From positions 1 through 64,000 of the forward strand of contig MCFL01000078.1 of NCBI GenBank assembly GCA_002102555.1: a DNA stretch of 64,000 nucleotides, in the 5' to 3' direction. The notes under the pieces are model-generated. The model saw only the letters and a list, made by a program, of their open reading frames with translations. It did no database searches and was not told the origin of the DNA. Both the position numbers and the translations under genes were made by a program. Source of the stretch: Catenaria anguillulae PL171. Its lineage: Eukaryota; Blastocladiomycota; Blastocladiomycetes; Blastocladiales; Catenariaceae. Shown piece after piece: positions 32,883 to 43,351 of this stretch (positions are counted from its first letter, which is position 1; every line of letters starts with the position of its first letter).

Positions 32883-33875
32883 TCATAAACGTACCAATTC
32901 GTGCCTGGCATCTTCCAGCTTGAGCCTGACCAACAACTGATCAGGCGGCACTTCCCTCAACACCTTCAACTGCTCCTTTTCTTCTCTCACCCTTGCCTCC
33001 AACTCGCTGACCTCTGCCGCCAACTGCGTCACCTCCTCGGCCTTCGGCTCTCGCAAATGCTCTGGAATTTCTTTCAGCCTTTCGACATACTCTGCCAACT
33101 TTGCCTCGAGCACGGGCATACGCTCCGCAAATGCCTGCTGATCCTCCAATCGATTGGCCAGTGTCGGTGCAAGCGCATCGACTTGGTGCTTGAGCTGCGC
33201 TGCTTCCTTGTCAAAGTAGGCTGCCAGTTGTTCACATTGTGCAGCGTGTTTGGCGTGCTCGAGTTGCGCTTTGAGTTGGGTTGCGGCATCAAGGTGGCGT
33301 TGGGTGATTGCGGATTGCATGCTAATGGTCGAGACGTCGGCGAGATTGAGCCGGAGTGCGAGTTCGGCGAGCAGGTCAAGGTGCGATTGTGCGGAGGGGG
33401 AAAGGCGTGAGGTGTCGGCGAGGCCCAGGGCCGAGAGGTGTGCGTGTGTGAATCGGACTAGGAAGAGCCCGGGTCAGATTCTCAGGGTGGTAGAGGAAGA
33501 GAGATGAAAAGCGAATGGGCGGACGCACTCGAGTTGGCCAGTAGAGTGACGAGCCCGTCGAGTGCCTGTGCGCGGGCATCGATGCACCCCAAGAGGGTCA
33601 AGTCGTCCTGTACGGCGGCCGTGAGCTGTGCAAGCGTCTCCGGGGTGCGCTCGTATGGCGGCACGGGCGACTGGAGCCGGCGTGCCAGGTGCCCTTCGAG
33701 CTATCAACATGCATAGAGTCATCCGACGTTGAAAAAAAAGCATTGGTGAGTCGTTGAGAAGCGTGCCGTGTGGTGCGAGACAAGCACACAGCGACAAGTC
33801 GGACAGGCATACATGGTGGAACCGAGCGGCGAGGTCTCGGTCGGCGGTGCTTGTGGTATTGCTGCCATCAGTCAT
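32883..33875 (-). CDS. HAUS1-like augmin coiled-coil subunit
   Basis: Three exons (33875-33813, 33700-33529, 33457-32883) give 269 aa, close to the roughly 280 aa of HAUS1. The N-terminal part has a pattern seen at the start of HAUS1: a short helix, PPYERTPETLAQL, then DDLTLLGCIDARAQALDGLV. It continues with long heptad coiled coil (HLDAATQLKAQLEHAKHAA and following). It ends LREVPPDQLLVRLKLEDARH, resembling the HAUS1 C-terminus (YL.LPP...LA..KIEEAK.EL). Augmin recruits gamma-tubulin to spindle microtubules for branching nucleation. Coiled coils converge easily, so the family call is moderate; the exon structure is well supported. It is divergent from PEX5. Confidence 0.6.
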
Positions 33876-34221
33876 TGCGAAATTGATCCATTGTATGTAT
33901 GTATGTAAATAACTTGTCTGGAAATGTTGTTGTTGCAATTCTCTTTCTGACTCGAGCGAGTGAGAGAGAGTGACGCCTGATCGTGATCGTGATCAGAGGA
34001 AGACTTGTGGAACGTATCATGGAAGCACTGTCGATCGCGGCTGGACCCATCGGGGAACACTGGCGATCGCGGATCGGATGAGCGGCAAGTGACATTGAGC
34101 AATGACGACATCACCGAAGTTGGAACTGAACAGCGTGATTCAATCTCCCTTCATTCATGCTCTTTGCTTGCTCTTTTCATTCAATTCAGGAATCAATTAC
34201 ATATGCACACACAGCTTCATC
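33876..34221. promoter_or_regulatory. short divergent promoter of HAUS1-like gene and PEX5
   Basis: 346 bp separate the two start codons. A GTATGTATGTA run lies just upstream of the minus-strand start. The plus-strand frame stays open upstream of the chosen PEX5 ATG, but the N-terminus expected for PEX5 begins at 34222. The promoter role is inferred from position. Confidence 0.45.
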
Positions 34222-36252
34222 ATGGACTGCGGCCCCATCAACCCCCTCACGCAGCTCAAGCAGCAGTTTGACCACGACCCGCACCAGTTCAGCGAGGCCT
34301 TCCGCCAGCAGCCTCAAGGCTTCCGCTCGGCTGGCCCCGCGTCTGCTGCCGCCGCCGCCGCACAGCAGGACCTCGCCGAAGAGTTCTTTCGTACTGGCGG
34401 TGCGGCCGGCGCTTCCTCTTCCTCGTCTTCCGCCGCCGCGCAACGCCCGCTCGACCCGGCATTTGCCTTCCACGACCTCCACGAACAGCTCGACCACCTC
34501 TCTTCTGCGGCCGCAGGGCCCGCACACGCTCCCGCCGCCGCCGCCAACTGGCACGCGGAATTTGCAAAGTTCCAGCACCCACAGCATGCGCCGCTCAACC
34601 CTGCCGAACTCGCGCAATTTGACGCGGCGTTTGCCCACGCTAAGCAGGCACATCTTGCTGGCGCCACACCCGAAGCCGCCTGGGCTCAAGAATTTAACCA
34701 GTCGGCTGCACTGCACGCTCCACCGGCAGTCCACTTGTCTGCCGAAGAAACAGCGGCCCTGGATCGTGCATTCCAAGAGGCCACCGAGGCTGCTCCGCCA
34801 AAGTCATGGGAGCAAGAGTTTGCGGATCAGGAGCAAAAGACGGCAGAACAGTGGACACAAGAGTTTACGGGGACCGATGCGGAAAAGGCGCAGTTGTCGG
34901 CCACAGCGGGCGAGCTGCTCGAGTCCATGGGCGATGCACTCAACGACCCAAAGTTTTCAAACTCGGAGTTTATGAAGTTTATGGCACAGTTGCGCGACCA
35001 AGAGCTGACGATTGAAGGCGACAAGGTTGTTCCTGGCGAAGGATCCGCAGCTCCGGGTGGAGGGTGGGCCGCCGAGTTTGCGCAACGCGCAGACAAGCAC
35101 GTCGAGAGCATGTGGGCTGAAGAGTTTGGCAAGCAGTTCATGGGTAACGAGGCAGACTGGGCCGAGGACTTTGACTTGGGCGCGTTTGGGACCGGGCTCG
35201 AGGATGGGACCTCGGCGGCGGCACAACAGGGCGGCGACGCTCAGGCGTGGGCACAAGAGTTTGATCGGCTCGCCCAACAGATTGACCCGAGTCTCAAGCT
35301 GTGGAACATGGACTTGCCCGAGTACGCCCAGTACGAGTTTGAGCCCGTCAACACCTTCATGTCGCAATCCATGGACCAGCTCCAAGCCCTGCCGATCGAG
35401 TCCATGCCGCTTGCTGACGCCATTCTTGCCCTCGAAGCCACCGTCACCCAAGACCCAACCAACGCGCGCGCATGGGCCTTGCTCGGGATCAAGCAGCAGG
35501 AAAATGAGCGCGAGCGCCAAGCCGTGAGCGCCCTGCGGCGCGCGCTCGAGCACGACCCAACCCAGCTCGACGCCTGGCTCGCTCTCTCGGTGAGCTACAC
35601 CAACGAAAACCACCCTGAACCTGCCTTTGACTCGCTGCGCAACTGGGTGCGCAACAACCCGAAATACGCCCACCTGGAATCGGCCATTGTCTCGACGGGC
35701 GACTCGTTCCGGGACGTATCGGCCATGTTTCTGGAAGCCACCCAGCTGGACGACGCGCAAGCCATGGACCCAGACGTGCAAGTCGGACTGGGCGTGCTGT
35801 TCAACGTATCGGAGGAATACGACAAGGCCGTCGACTGCTTCCAGGCTGCGCTCGGCGCACGGCCTGACGACTACCTCCTGTGGAACAAGCTCGGCGCCAC
35901 GCTCGCCAATTCGCACGATGCGAGCCGCGCCATGGACGCCTACTTTCACGCGCTTGCCATCAACCCGTCCTACATCCGCGCACGGTACAATTTGGCCATT
36001 GCGTGCATCAACTTGGGGCAGCATAGGGAGGCCGCGCATCATTTGATTGAGGCGCTCAGTATTCAGCTGGGCGACGGCGACGAAGACGCGGGCAAGGTTG
36101 GTGCGCCACGAGTCACGAGCGGGTTCATGAGTGCAAACGTGTGGGATACTTTGCGCATGGCGTGCTTGTTGATGAACAAGGCAGAGTGGGCCACCCTGTG
36201 TGAGGCGAGGGAGTTGGGCGCATTGAGGAGTGCGTTTGAGCAGGCAGAGTGA
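34222..36252 (+). CDS. PEX5: PEX5, peroxisomal PTS1 import receptor
   Basis: An intronless gene for 676 aa. It starts MDCGPINPLTQL: Cys3 is the conserved N-terminal cysteine that is mono-ubiquitinated for receptor recycling, which fixes the start at 34222. The N-terminal half is disordered (Ala, Gln, Ser) and carries eight WxxxF pentapeptides: WHAEF, WAQEF, WEQEF, WTQEF, WAAEF, WAEEF, WAEDF and WAQEF. These bind PEX14 and PEX13 at the docking complex. From about residue 395 a TPR array binds C-terminal SKL-type signals, with repeats such as NARAWALLGIKQQENE, QLDAWLALSVSYTNEN, DYLLWNKLGATLANS and YIRARYNLAIACINLG. The C-terminus (NVWDTLRMACLLMNKAEW) is typical. It cycles between cytosol and peroxisomal membrane. 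Confidence 0.96.
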   Translation: MDCGPINPLTQLKQQFDHDPHQFSEAFRQQPQGFRSAGPASAAAAAAQQDLAEEFFRTGGAAGASSSSSSAAAQRPLDPAFAFHDLHEQLDHLSSAAAGPAHAPAAAANWHAEFAKFQHPQHAPLNPAELAQFDAAFAHAKQAHLAGATPEAAWAQEFNQSAALHAPPAVHLSAEETAALDRAFQEATEAAPPKSWEQEFADQEQKTAEQWTQEFTGTDAEKAQLSATAGELLESMGDALNDPKFSNSEFMKFMAQLRDQELTIEGDKVVPGEGSAAPGGGWAAEFAQRADKHVESMWAEEFGKQFMGNEADWAEDFDLGAFGTGLEDGTSAAAQQGGDAQAWAQEFDRLAQQIDPSLKLWNMDLPEYAQYEFEPVNTFMSQSMDQLQALPIESMPLADAILALEATVTQDPTNARAWALLGIKQQENERERQAVSALRRALEHDPTQLDAWLALSVSYTNENHPEPAFDSLRNWVRNNPKYAHLESAIVSTGDSFRDVSAMFLEATQLDDAQAMDPDVQVGLGVLFNVSEEYDKAVDCFQAALGARPDDYLLWNKLGATLANSHDASRAMDAYFHALAINPSYIRARYNLAIACINLGQHREAAHHLIEALSIQLGDGDEDAGKVGAPRVTSGFMSANVWDTLRMACLLMNKAEWATLCEARELGALRSAFEQAE

Positions 36253-36740
36253 TGTTGACGGTGCTTGATGGTGAAGCGGGGAACATGTTTGTTTGTCGAT
36301 GTTGTGTTCCTGGAATCAGCATGTGTACAGTATCAATGATATACAATTGTGCATGATTCACTGACTGGACGCCCACTGCTGAAAAGTTTAATCGAGCTTG
36401 CTGTGGGCAAGGCTCGCACCGACAGAAATGATGGTCTGTATGCGGTCGTGCACAAGGAGGTGGACTGATATGAATTGATACTGAAAGTGAGCGAAAGATG
36501 AAAGGTGAGGAGAGGTCACGGAAATAAAAACTATCAGTGACGGGTATATCCATTGTGGAGTGAAGGTCGTTTCGTGGATGTCGTGGCGGAGCAAGTGAGC
36601 ATGGAGGAGCATCAAGAATGAATGGTGGTTTCGGAAAGAGTGCCAACGAGGTGCAGCTTGAGGGAAACACCAACATTCGAGCAATTCGAGGCATTGATGA
36701 AAACGGGGAAAGGCCAGCCTTCCATGCCAAGTTTCAACAA
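36253..36740. other. convergent intergenic region, no gene seen
   Basis: 488 bp between the PEX5 stop and the stop of the minus-strand polytopic membrane protein. It presumably contains both 3-prime UTRs. Small frames here have no domain. Confidence 0.6.
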
Positions 36741-38241
36741 TCACACAGGGGACGGTTCATGAACCAATGCCTGCCTTTGCTCGTCTACGCCACCCGCACC
36801 GCTTGGCCGTCGACTCGCCACCAGGGTCGACGTTGACGCCGACCCGATGTGATGATGAGCATAGTACCCGCCACCAACGAGTACTGCAGCGCCGCTGGTG
36901 CCGCCACCGTTCATGGCCGTGGGTGGCAGCACAACGCCAAACTTTCCGCCAACATTCGTCATACTCGACGTCCCGCCAGCCACCGGCCGCAACATGCTCG
37001 TCTGTGAATTGATGGTGATGGAGCCTCCGCCCGCATAATGCCCAGCGGCGCCCGCGCCGCCGTGCTGCGACACGACTTGTTTCTGCAGCATGTGACTGAG
37101 CATGACAAAAAACGACACAAACATGCGCAAGCGGACGCTTTCGCTGATGTAAATCGACACGAGAAGCGGGTCGGCCGTGGGAAAGATGACGACAAACAAG
37201 TTGGCCGCGACCATGAGCGTGCATTCGAGGCCCAAAATCCAGGTGACGCGAGTGAGCATTTCCGGAAAACCTTTGCGCAGTGAGGTACAACAGTTGGGAT
37301 CATTCTTGTTGGATGGCGTTGGGTTGAGGCGTTTGAGGAACGTGTAGAACGCGAGGGAAATGGATGCATTGACAAGCGAGTCAAAGATGGACCAGGCTAT
37401 AAGATCGGCCCGGGGCCGGGAAGCGTGAGATTGGAAGAAAAGGGTGCGGGGAAAGTGTTGGGGAAACGTACAGCTGAACATGAACGAGTCTACCTTTTCG
37501 ATGATGCCGCTGAATGCAGACTGCTCGCCGTTGAGAAAAAGGCCGATGAAGCAGTAAATGTAAACCGCCTATTTGAATCGCCGGTGGTCGATCAATTGCG
37601 TCAGTATACAGTCAGTCGCAACGAAGTAGTGGGCACACGTTAACACGCACGTTCAATGCACAGCTTGTAAGGACAGATGTAGCCGTCAACGCGACGAGCA
37701 TCTTTGTGAGCACGGGCATTCTTGCGGCGCCCACGGCGTAGAATCTGCCAGTGGGAATGGATGTCCCAAACACCACGCGTCAGTCCCGCAGGGCACAAGT
37801 CAATCAAGAAGCAAAAACACACCGAGTCATGTTGAGTAAAACGAATCCACATGCGCCGAACCATGCCAGACAGATCGATACAACATTGAGCGTCAATGTT
37901 ATCGCAGTGAGGTCCTTGTACACAAAGACCCCCGTTGCAGGATCGATTTCGGACGTGATTGTCATTTCAGTTACCACGGTTCGAATGACCAAATCCACGG
38001 CGTGGACGAATGCGACGGCTGCCAGCCACGCATAGTACTTTGAGCGGCCCTTTTTGTGCCACAAGAGCGTGGCTGTCACGATGGTGGAGACATCAAGCGC
38101 AGCAGAGACGCCAGAGGCGAAGCTGGGAGCCGACCAACTAAACTGTTTCAAGTGTGGAGTCGGGATTCATCTTGTGGTCAGCCATGTCACCCGTGTGAAT
38201 GCATCAAGTGTAAGCGAGCATACAGCGACAGTGTCCGGCAT
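36741..38241 (-). CDS. polytopic (about 6-7 TM) membrane protein, paralog A
   Basis: Five exons (38241-38191, 38142-37823, 37744-37651, 37568-37472, 37396-36741) encode 405 aa. Hydrophobic segments include SGVSAALDVSTIVTATLLW, YYAWLAAVAFVHAVDLVI, LNVVSICLAWFGACGFVLL, MLVALTATSVLTSCALN, WSIFDSLVNASISLAFYTFL and TWILGLECTLMVAANLFVV. An arginine-rich turn (ESVRLRMFVSFF) follows the last. The tail is Gly-rich with GGGSITINSQTSM and similar. It matches paralog B (52383-53763) exon by exon. Exon 3 is 94 nt in both, and R-F-[YF]-A-V, WSI[FY]D and RKGF.EML.RVTW.LG.ECTLM are shared. I do not recognise the family; a receptor or transporter role cannot be decided from sequence. The short first exon (17 codons) and the 48-bp first intron are the least certain parts. 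Confidence 0.72.
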
Positions 38242-38911
38242 TGTCGCGAAGTTGTATGAGAGTATTCGGCCCACTCGGTGGACCGCAACAACAGGATGGG
38301 ACTCGGAGTTCTTGTTGGGTGAGGATGGAAACTGAGCGGATCAACAAAAAAGCGATCAATCCTTGATGAGGTGGGCAGCCGGCGATTGGCAAATGATTCC
38401 GGGGGCAATGGTATGTAAAAAACAATGACAGAACAACCAAGCGGCAAAGAAAAGGCAAGTGCGCTGTGTGTATGTGAATACATTGAGAATGTGTAGAAGA
38501 TGAGGGTCGGATTGCCTTTTGAGTGGGGCAAGTCACAGTTTCGCAGGAATGGGCACTTGCGCCAGACTTTGAACGCACGCGAGCAAAGACTGACCGTGTC
38601 GACACATTGCCCAATTGCGTACATCCGGTGGTGAGGAATGCCGACGATTTTCGCAGCTTGATTTCAGGGACCTCTTTTCGGGAATTGCTAGCTGCTGAAT
38701 GTCGGTGTACCTCCATTGGTGATCGAGGCATTTTTCCGCCTTCCACGCACGGCCGTCCGCCAAGCGTATTGATTTTTGAACTGGACTGGATTGTGTGTTA
38801 AATGTGCAATCTAATCTCCCAGTCTTGGTTTTCTCGTGTTGACCCGTTACATTACACGGGCGTAGCCATGAATGGCAGCAGCAGACGTGAGAGGCCGCCC
38901 GCTGGATTGCA
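38242..38911. other. upstream flank of paralog A, up to the transposon
   Basis: 670 bp without a supported gene. It should contain the promoter of the minus-strand paralog A. The transposon's left inverted repeat begins at 38912. Confidence 0.55.
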
Positions 38912-39314
38912 ATCCTGGTACCAACCCCTGGTGTTCAGACGGACGAGCCAGTGGTGTCGAGACGTGTCTGGAGAAGTCAGTGACAAGCTTGAAAGTGGCC
39001 CATGCCATACCCATAATAAGCACCGAAAGCATTCCAGAAGAGCGCAAAGCACCGCGAAATGGCCAATCACAGCTCGCGGCCTGCCCGGCTGCCTTGCTGC
39101 CTTGGCCTGGCACCGTTCTGAAATTGTAGGCGGTATTGCGCTGTCCCTCGCTCACTTTGTCAAATGCAACCCAATGCAATACATGTGTGATTGATCTTAT
39201 TATCGCTTTTCGGCATTGGCATCCCCGTCGGCGCACCATTCTATCCACCAGCACAGTCTCCGTCTTCTTCTCCGCCGTCCCACTACGCGCGCTCGCTTGA
39301 TCACCATTCACGAC
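38912..39314. repeat. left terminal inverted repeat of the KDZ element
   Basis: 403 bp. Its reverse complement equals 45795-46096 joined to 51931-52031 apart from one substitution (about 38928 against about 52016). The outer end reads ATCCTGGTACC. This copy is uninterrupted and shows the empty site of the DIRS insertion. Confidence 0.93.
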
Positions 39315-39346
39315 AACCATTTCTGGAAGGGCAGCAGCAAGTTAGC

Positions 39347-42300
39347 ATGGCTGCCAACACCCATCACTTCGTTCGGGATCCAAGTGGTTCTGGCTTTCCA
39401 GTCGGTATTCCGACCGCGCCAGGGCAGCCCCTCCTTCGTGGGCCTGCCAATTTGCGCAGACGGAGACGGGGATCCTCGACAGAACCCATTCAGCGCCAAG
39501 CACCACTCGTTGATCCTGTTCAGGCATTTGGTCCCGATCCCGTTGCCAGTCGGACGCGAGGGGCGGCACAGCGGGTCGCAGTGCCTCCCGCTATTGGTCG
39601 TGCGCCCGTGGATTTCATGGACGTCGACAACGAGCGCGACGAAGGCTTCATTGGCCACGAATTGCGTGATGATCCCTCTGTATCCCCTGAGCCAATGCCG
39701 ACACCCTTTGTGTACGTATGCCTGCTTTCATGGTCGGAAACTTCACATGCTGCTGCTCTGCTTGCTCATCGATTCTCCTCTTTAAACAGTCTCCCTCGCA
39801 CGTGCGACCTGACGTATCAGCAACATCTCGTTCATTCGCCAACAGAAGCGTTCCAATTCCATCTCGTTCAAGACCTCTCGGACGCCGATTTACGTGCCGC
39901 CGCATACCCGAAATCGACACGGCAGACCAAATGGGCAGGCGTCGCAATTTTCCGATGCAAGTTTGGCAACCAGTCACAACTACTCTCATGCTGCTCTCTA
40001 TGCCCCACCTCGCATACAGCCTTGAGGGATTTCATGGGCCACAACTCGTATGTGTTTGATGACGATGCTCAAGAATCACTTGCCGGGTGCAACCATGCAA
40101 AAGTGGCCCTTGCTTTGACTGCTGCTCGACTTGGCCTGTCGTCCCACCACCAATCTTTTCCGGCCTTCTACACGTCGCTCGACGCACGCATTTCGGACGA
40201 TATTCCAACCGTTCCACCAGGCTCTCTTGGCTGGTTTCGCAAGTCTCAGCAGGGCGGCGGCGTTGAAGGTTATTTGACGCAAGACCTTGCTCTGCAGATT
40301 ATGGTCAACTACAACGGCGCCCGTTTCTGCGGTGCATGTCCATGGTCTGCATCCAATCGCCCGTGCAAACATGTACAATTCCACATGTTTCCTCCGCAAG
40401 CAGCATGGCCCGTGGCGCAGACGTCTACCCGTTCCGAAACTGCCCCTACGCCGGATCGCAAGTATCTCCGTTCCAAACAACACTATCCTTGTGCGGCATT
40501 TCTCTTTCACCCGTGTCTGATTAGGTAATTGGGTTTGCTTACATTTACCTTGATTATGTCGTACTTGTAGTTCTCTTTGACGAGCAAGCACTTCAGAGGC
40601 TTCTGTCCCGCCGATCAGGTTGTTTCTTGCCGTGGATGCGTGCTACATTCGGTAAAGAAGAATCAAAACCTGTCATTCCCCTGGACACTGCGCTTTGCCC
40701 CGCTTGTGGCAATTCAATTCATGTGCAGAATGGGGAGGTCGTGGTTTTCGCTCGCGATACATTTGCCCTTGGGTGGTCGCTCGAAGTTGGTCAGTGCAGT
40801 GCTGCTGGCTGTGGTCAATCTGTGTCATTCGACGGGCGCAAATTCGGTCTCATCAACTGGGGCAATCGCTACCTGTTTGCATGCGAGCTGCTTTCAAGTT
40901 ACTTTGACCTGTATTCTCGCAACGGATTACCACTCAACGCTTGGTGGCAAAACAAGGTCAGCGACATGCAGCCGCAATTGCTCAGCTTGTCAAGCTTGTC
41001 AGAGACAGATAAGTCCAGGCTCATTACGAAGTGGACCAACTTTGCATGCAAGCTTCCTGCTGTTCTTTCTGGTTTTGTCTCTCTCATCGACTTTCCTGTT
41101 GATGCATTCAAGTGCTGCGAGAGCCCTCGCGTCGTTTCAGCAGACGGTATTGTCTTGTCCCCTGAAGCTCACCGCTTGAACCCGCTTTCACATCCATGGG
41201 TAAATGGCGAGATCCGCAGCCGTGCAACAACTATCGCGGATCGATCTCTCCCTGCTTTGTCGCAATTGGAAAACGATTTTGTCGATTCGTTTCTCTCAAA
41301 TTCACCGACGGTCGACCCCAACCTTGCAGCGCAAGTCTTGCAATCCGAGTCCCGAGCGCCTGCCTTGCTCGCATACTTGTGTACGTCTGCTTCACACGCA
41401 CAACTTGCTCAAGTCCGCTCCAACTGTCGTTTATTTGCACAATCGCTGCTCAAGTCCGTTTCTCCAGCTTGCCAGCTTCTCCCATACCCAGCGATCACAT
41501 TCTTCGCCTCTTTCTTGGCACCACGCAACCGAGTCGGGGAAGCCGCAGCTCAGCACGATTCGGGTGTCACTTCCTCATTTCGCAAACGGTTGTCTCTGCA
41601 CTGCCCTATACTCGCTCTCGTTTTCGCCGCGTGTATGCTAGTTGGTGGTGACGCAATCAATCATTTTCGGAGGCTTCTTGTGCAATTGCGCGATATTGTT
41701 ACTTCCGTCTTTGCTCCGCCAACTGACCCAGTGCTCAGGACTGTGTTTGGCGCACCTTCGCCGGAAATGGTTGCTGCATCTCCGATTACCCAGTTGTTTG
41801 AGTGCGGCTCATACTTTCCAAATCATCCCATTGTGCGCACAGTCAAGCACGTTCTTCTGCGAAATGAGCGGAAGCGGGGCGAGTGCACGAAGAATGCCAA
41901 GGGAAAAGACAAGCTCGGCCCGGGCGTACTGCTCTTTTATTGCGCGGAGCATTGGACGTGCATTGGATTTGAAGTCTTGCTCGAAGCGGAGAGTGTCTCC
42001 GTTGTTTTTCAAGCACTGTCGACCCGATTCCAAGAGCCGCCGGCATACTTTATCTATGACAACGCATGCAACCTATCCGAGTACATCCTAAATCGCGCGC
42101 CGTCGCTCTTCAAAAATACCACGTTTCTCGTCGATGGTTTTCACTTCAACAGTCACACAAATTGTAGCGCAGCTTTCGACTCTTTCCAACATTTGAGTGG
42201 GTTGGACGGTGCCAAGTCGACTGTCCAGGAACAGCGGAACCAGCACTTGGACAAGCTCAAGCTTACTGCTCCCCACATGCGATTCGATACGCTTGCTGCA

Positions 42301-42348
42301 TACTTATTGTATACAATTGCACTACTCAATTCGCGTCCATCTAAATAG
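39347..42348 (+). CDS. KDZ/HMGXB3-like transposase with SWIM-type zinc motif
   Basis: Proposed exons 39347-39711, 39790-40490 and 40571-42348 (947 aa). The first intron is clear (GTACGT...AACAG, 78 bp, in-frame). The second (donor GTGCGG) is chosen by phase and could instead be a frame break. The start ATG is 33 bp inside the left repeat. The N-terminal third is disordered. A CGACPW...CKH cluster (near 40330-40370) looks like a SWIM zinc motif. A second cluster (LCPACGNS, GQCSAAGCGQ) follows exon 3's start. The C-terminal RNase H-like region has GPGVLLFYC, YFIYDNACNLSEYILNRAP, VDGFHFNSHTNCS and VQEQRNQHLDKL, the signature shared by KDZ transposases and HMGXB3-type proteins. The Asp of YDNAC and the Glu of QEQ are candidate catalytic residues. 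I did not find an obvious first catalytic Asp. Confidence 0.78.
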
Positions 42349-43351
42349 CCATCGATGTGTTGTGTTTTCCTTGTTTCTTATAATCGGCACATCAATACCC
42401 CATGTGTGTCGCGTCATTCACATTCACAGTTCGGACCTCAGTACATGCAGTCATTGCAATGTGCGCCAAGCACGACATTTCTTTGATGCATACTTGTCGT
42501 GAGACGTTAATATACATCGATACCATGTAAGGCAGGCAAAGCATTTTGAATGGTTGTTCGCACCTGGCCTGAATATTTGTTCACACCTTGCCCGCGACGA
42601 CGCGACGAAACGACTGAACCCTGGGTTCGAAACACTAATGAGCCGAGAATTGGTTTACAATCCCATTGAAAAACGCAAAATCTTGCGGACAAATGGCATG
42701 AATCAGTGCATGCGGTATCCTATACACTCTATGGGAATGATATCTGACCCGCATCGTCTGGTTTTCATGAGCTCAACCTTTCAAATGCAAATCCGTCGCG
42801 ACGAACGACGCGACCCATTGGTCCGACCGGCCTCTGATGTACTTGTACATATCCAATGCCGCATTTAGGTGATTGATTCACACTCCTGATTCCCGAATAG
42901 CTTTATCAGGTTCCACGGTCAACACATTGACACATCCCGTCCATGCGACTCTCAGCATTGTTGTCACCGCCTCCCAATCAACAGTATATGCAGTTGTCGA
43001 CTCGCAACTCGTTTTCATTTTTTTGGCGCAAGATTGCACGATAGATCACGAGTCACAACTGCATTTGCAGGCGAGGAATGTAAATGGCTAAGGGACGACA
43101 GAAACCAATGAATATGGACCTCGAGAGCGAGCGCGAGAGCGAAAATCGAAACGAGCAGGGAATTCGGAAGGATATCAGCAAGACAAACCAAGATTGTGCT
43201 CAAGGAAGGGTGACAAGACAAAAGGGTTCAAGAAAATGGAAAACGGCAATCAAAAGCAGGGCGACGGAATACACAAACAGGCAAGACGTTGCAGTACAAC
43301 TTGGCAGCTGGCAATTGGTGCGGATGTGGATGAAAAATGAGCATTGGATGG
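42349..43351. other. non-coding middle of the KDZ element
   Basis: About 1 kb between the converging stop codons of the transposase and passenger genes. Only short frames occur. A tRNA-like T-loop string near 42626 has no matching acceptor stem. Confidence 0.55.

Noticed and set aside
34957-36042. Minus-strand frame of 361 codons
   Set aside because: Antisense to the PEX5 TPR region; no independent domain.
42600-42640. GGTTCGAAAC string resembling a tRNA T-loop
   Set aside because: No complementary acceptor or anticodon stem could be drawn on either strand.
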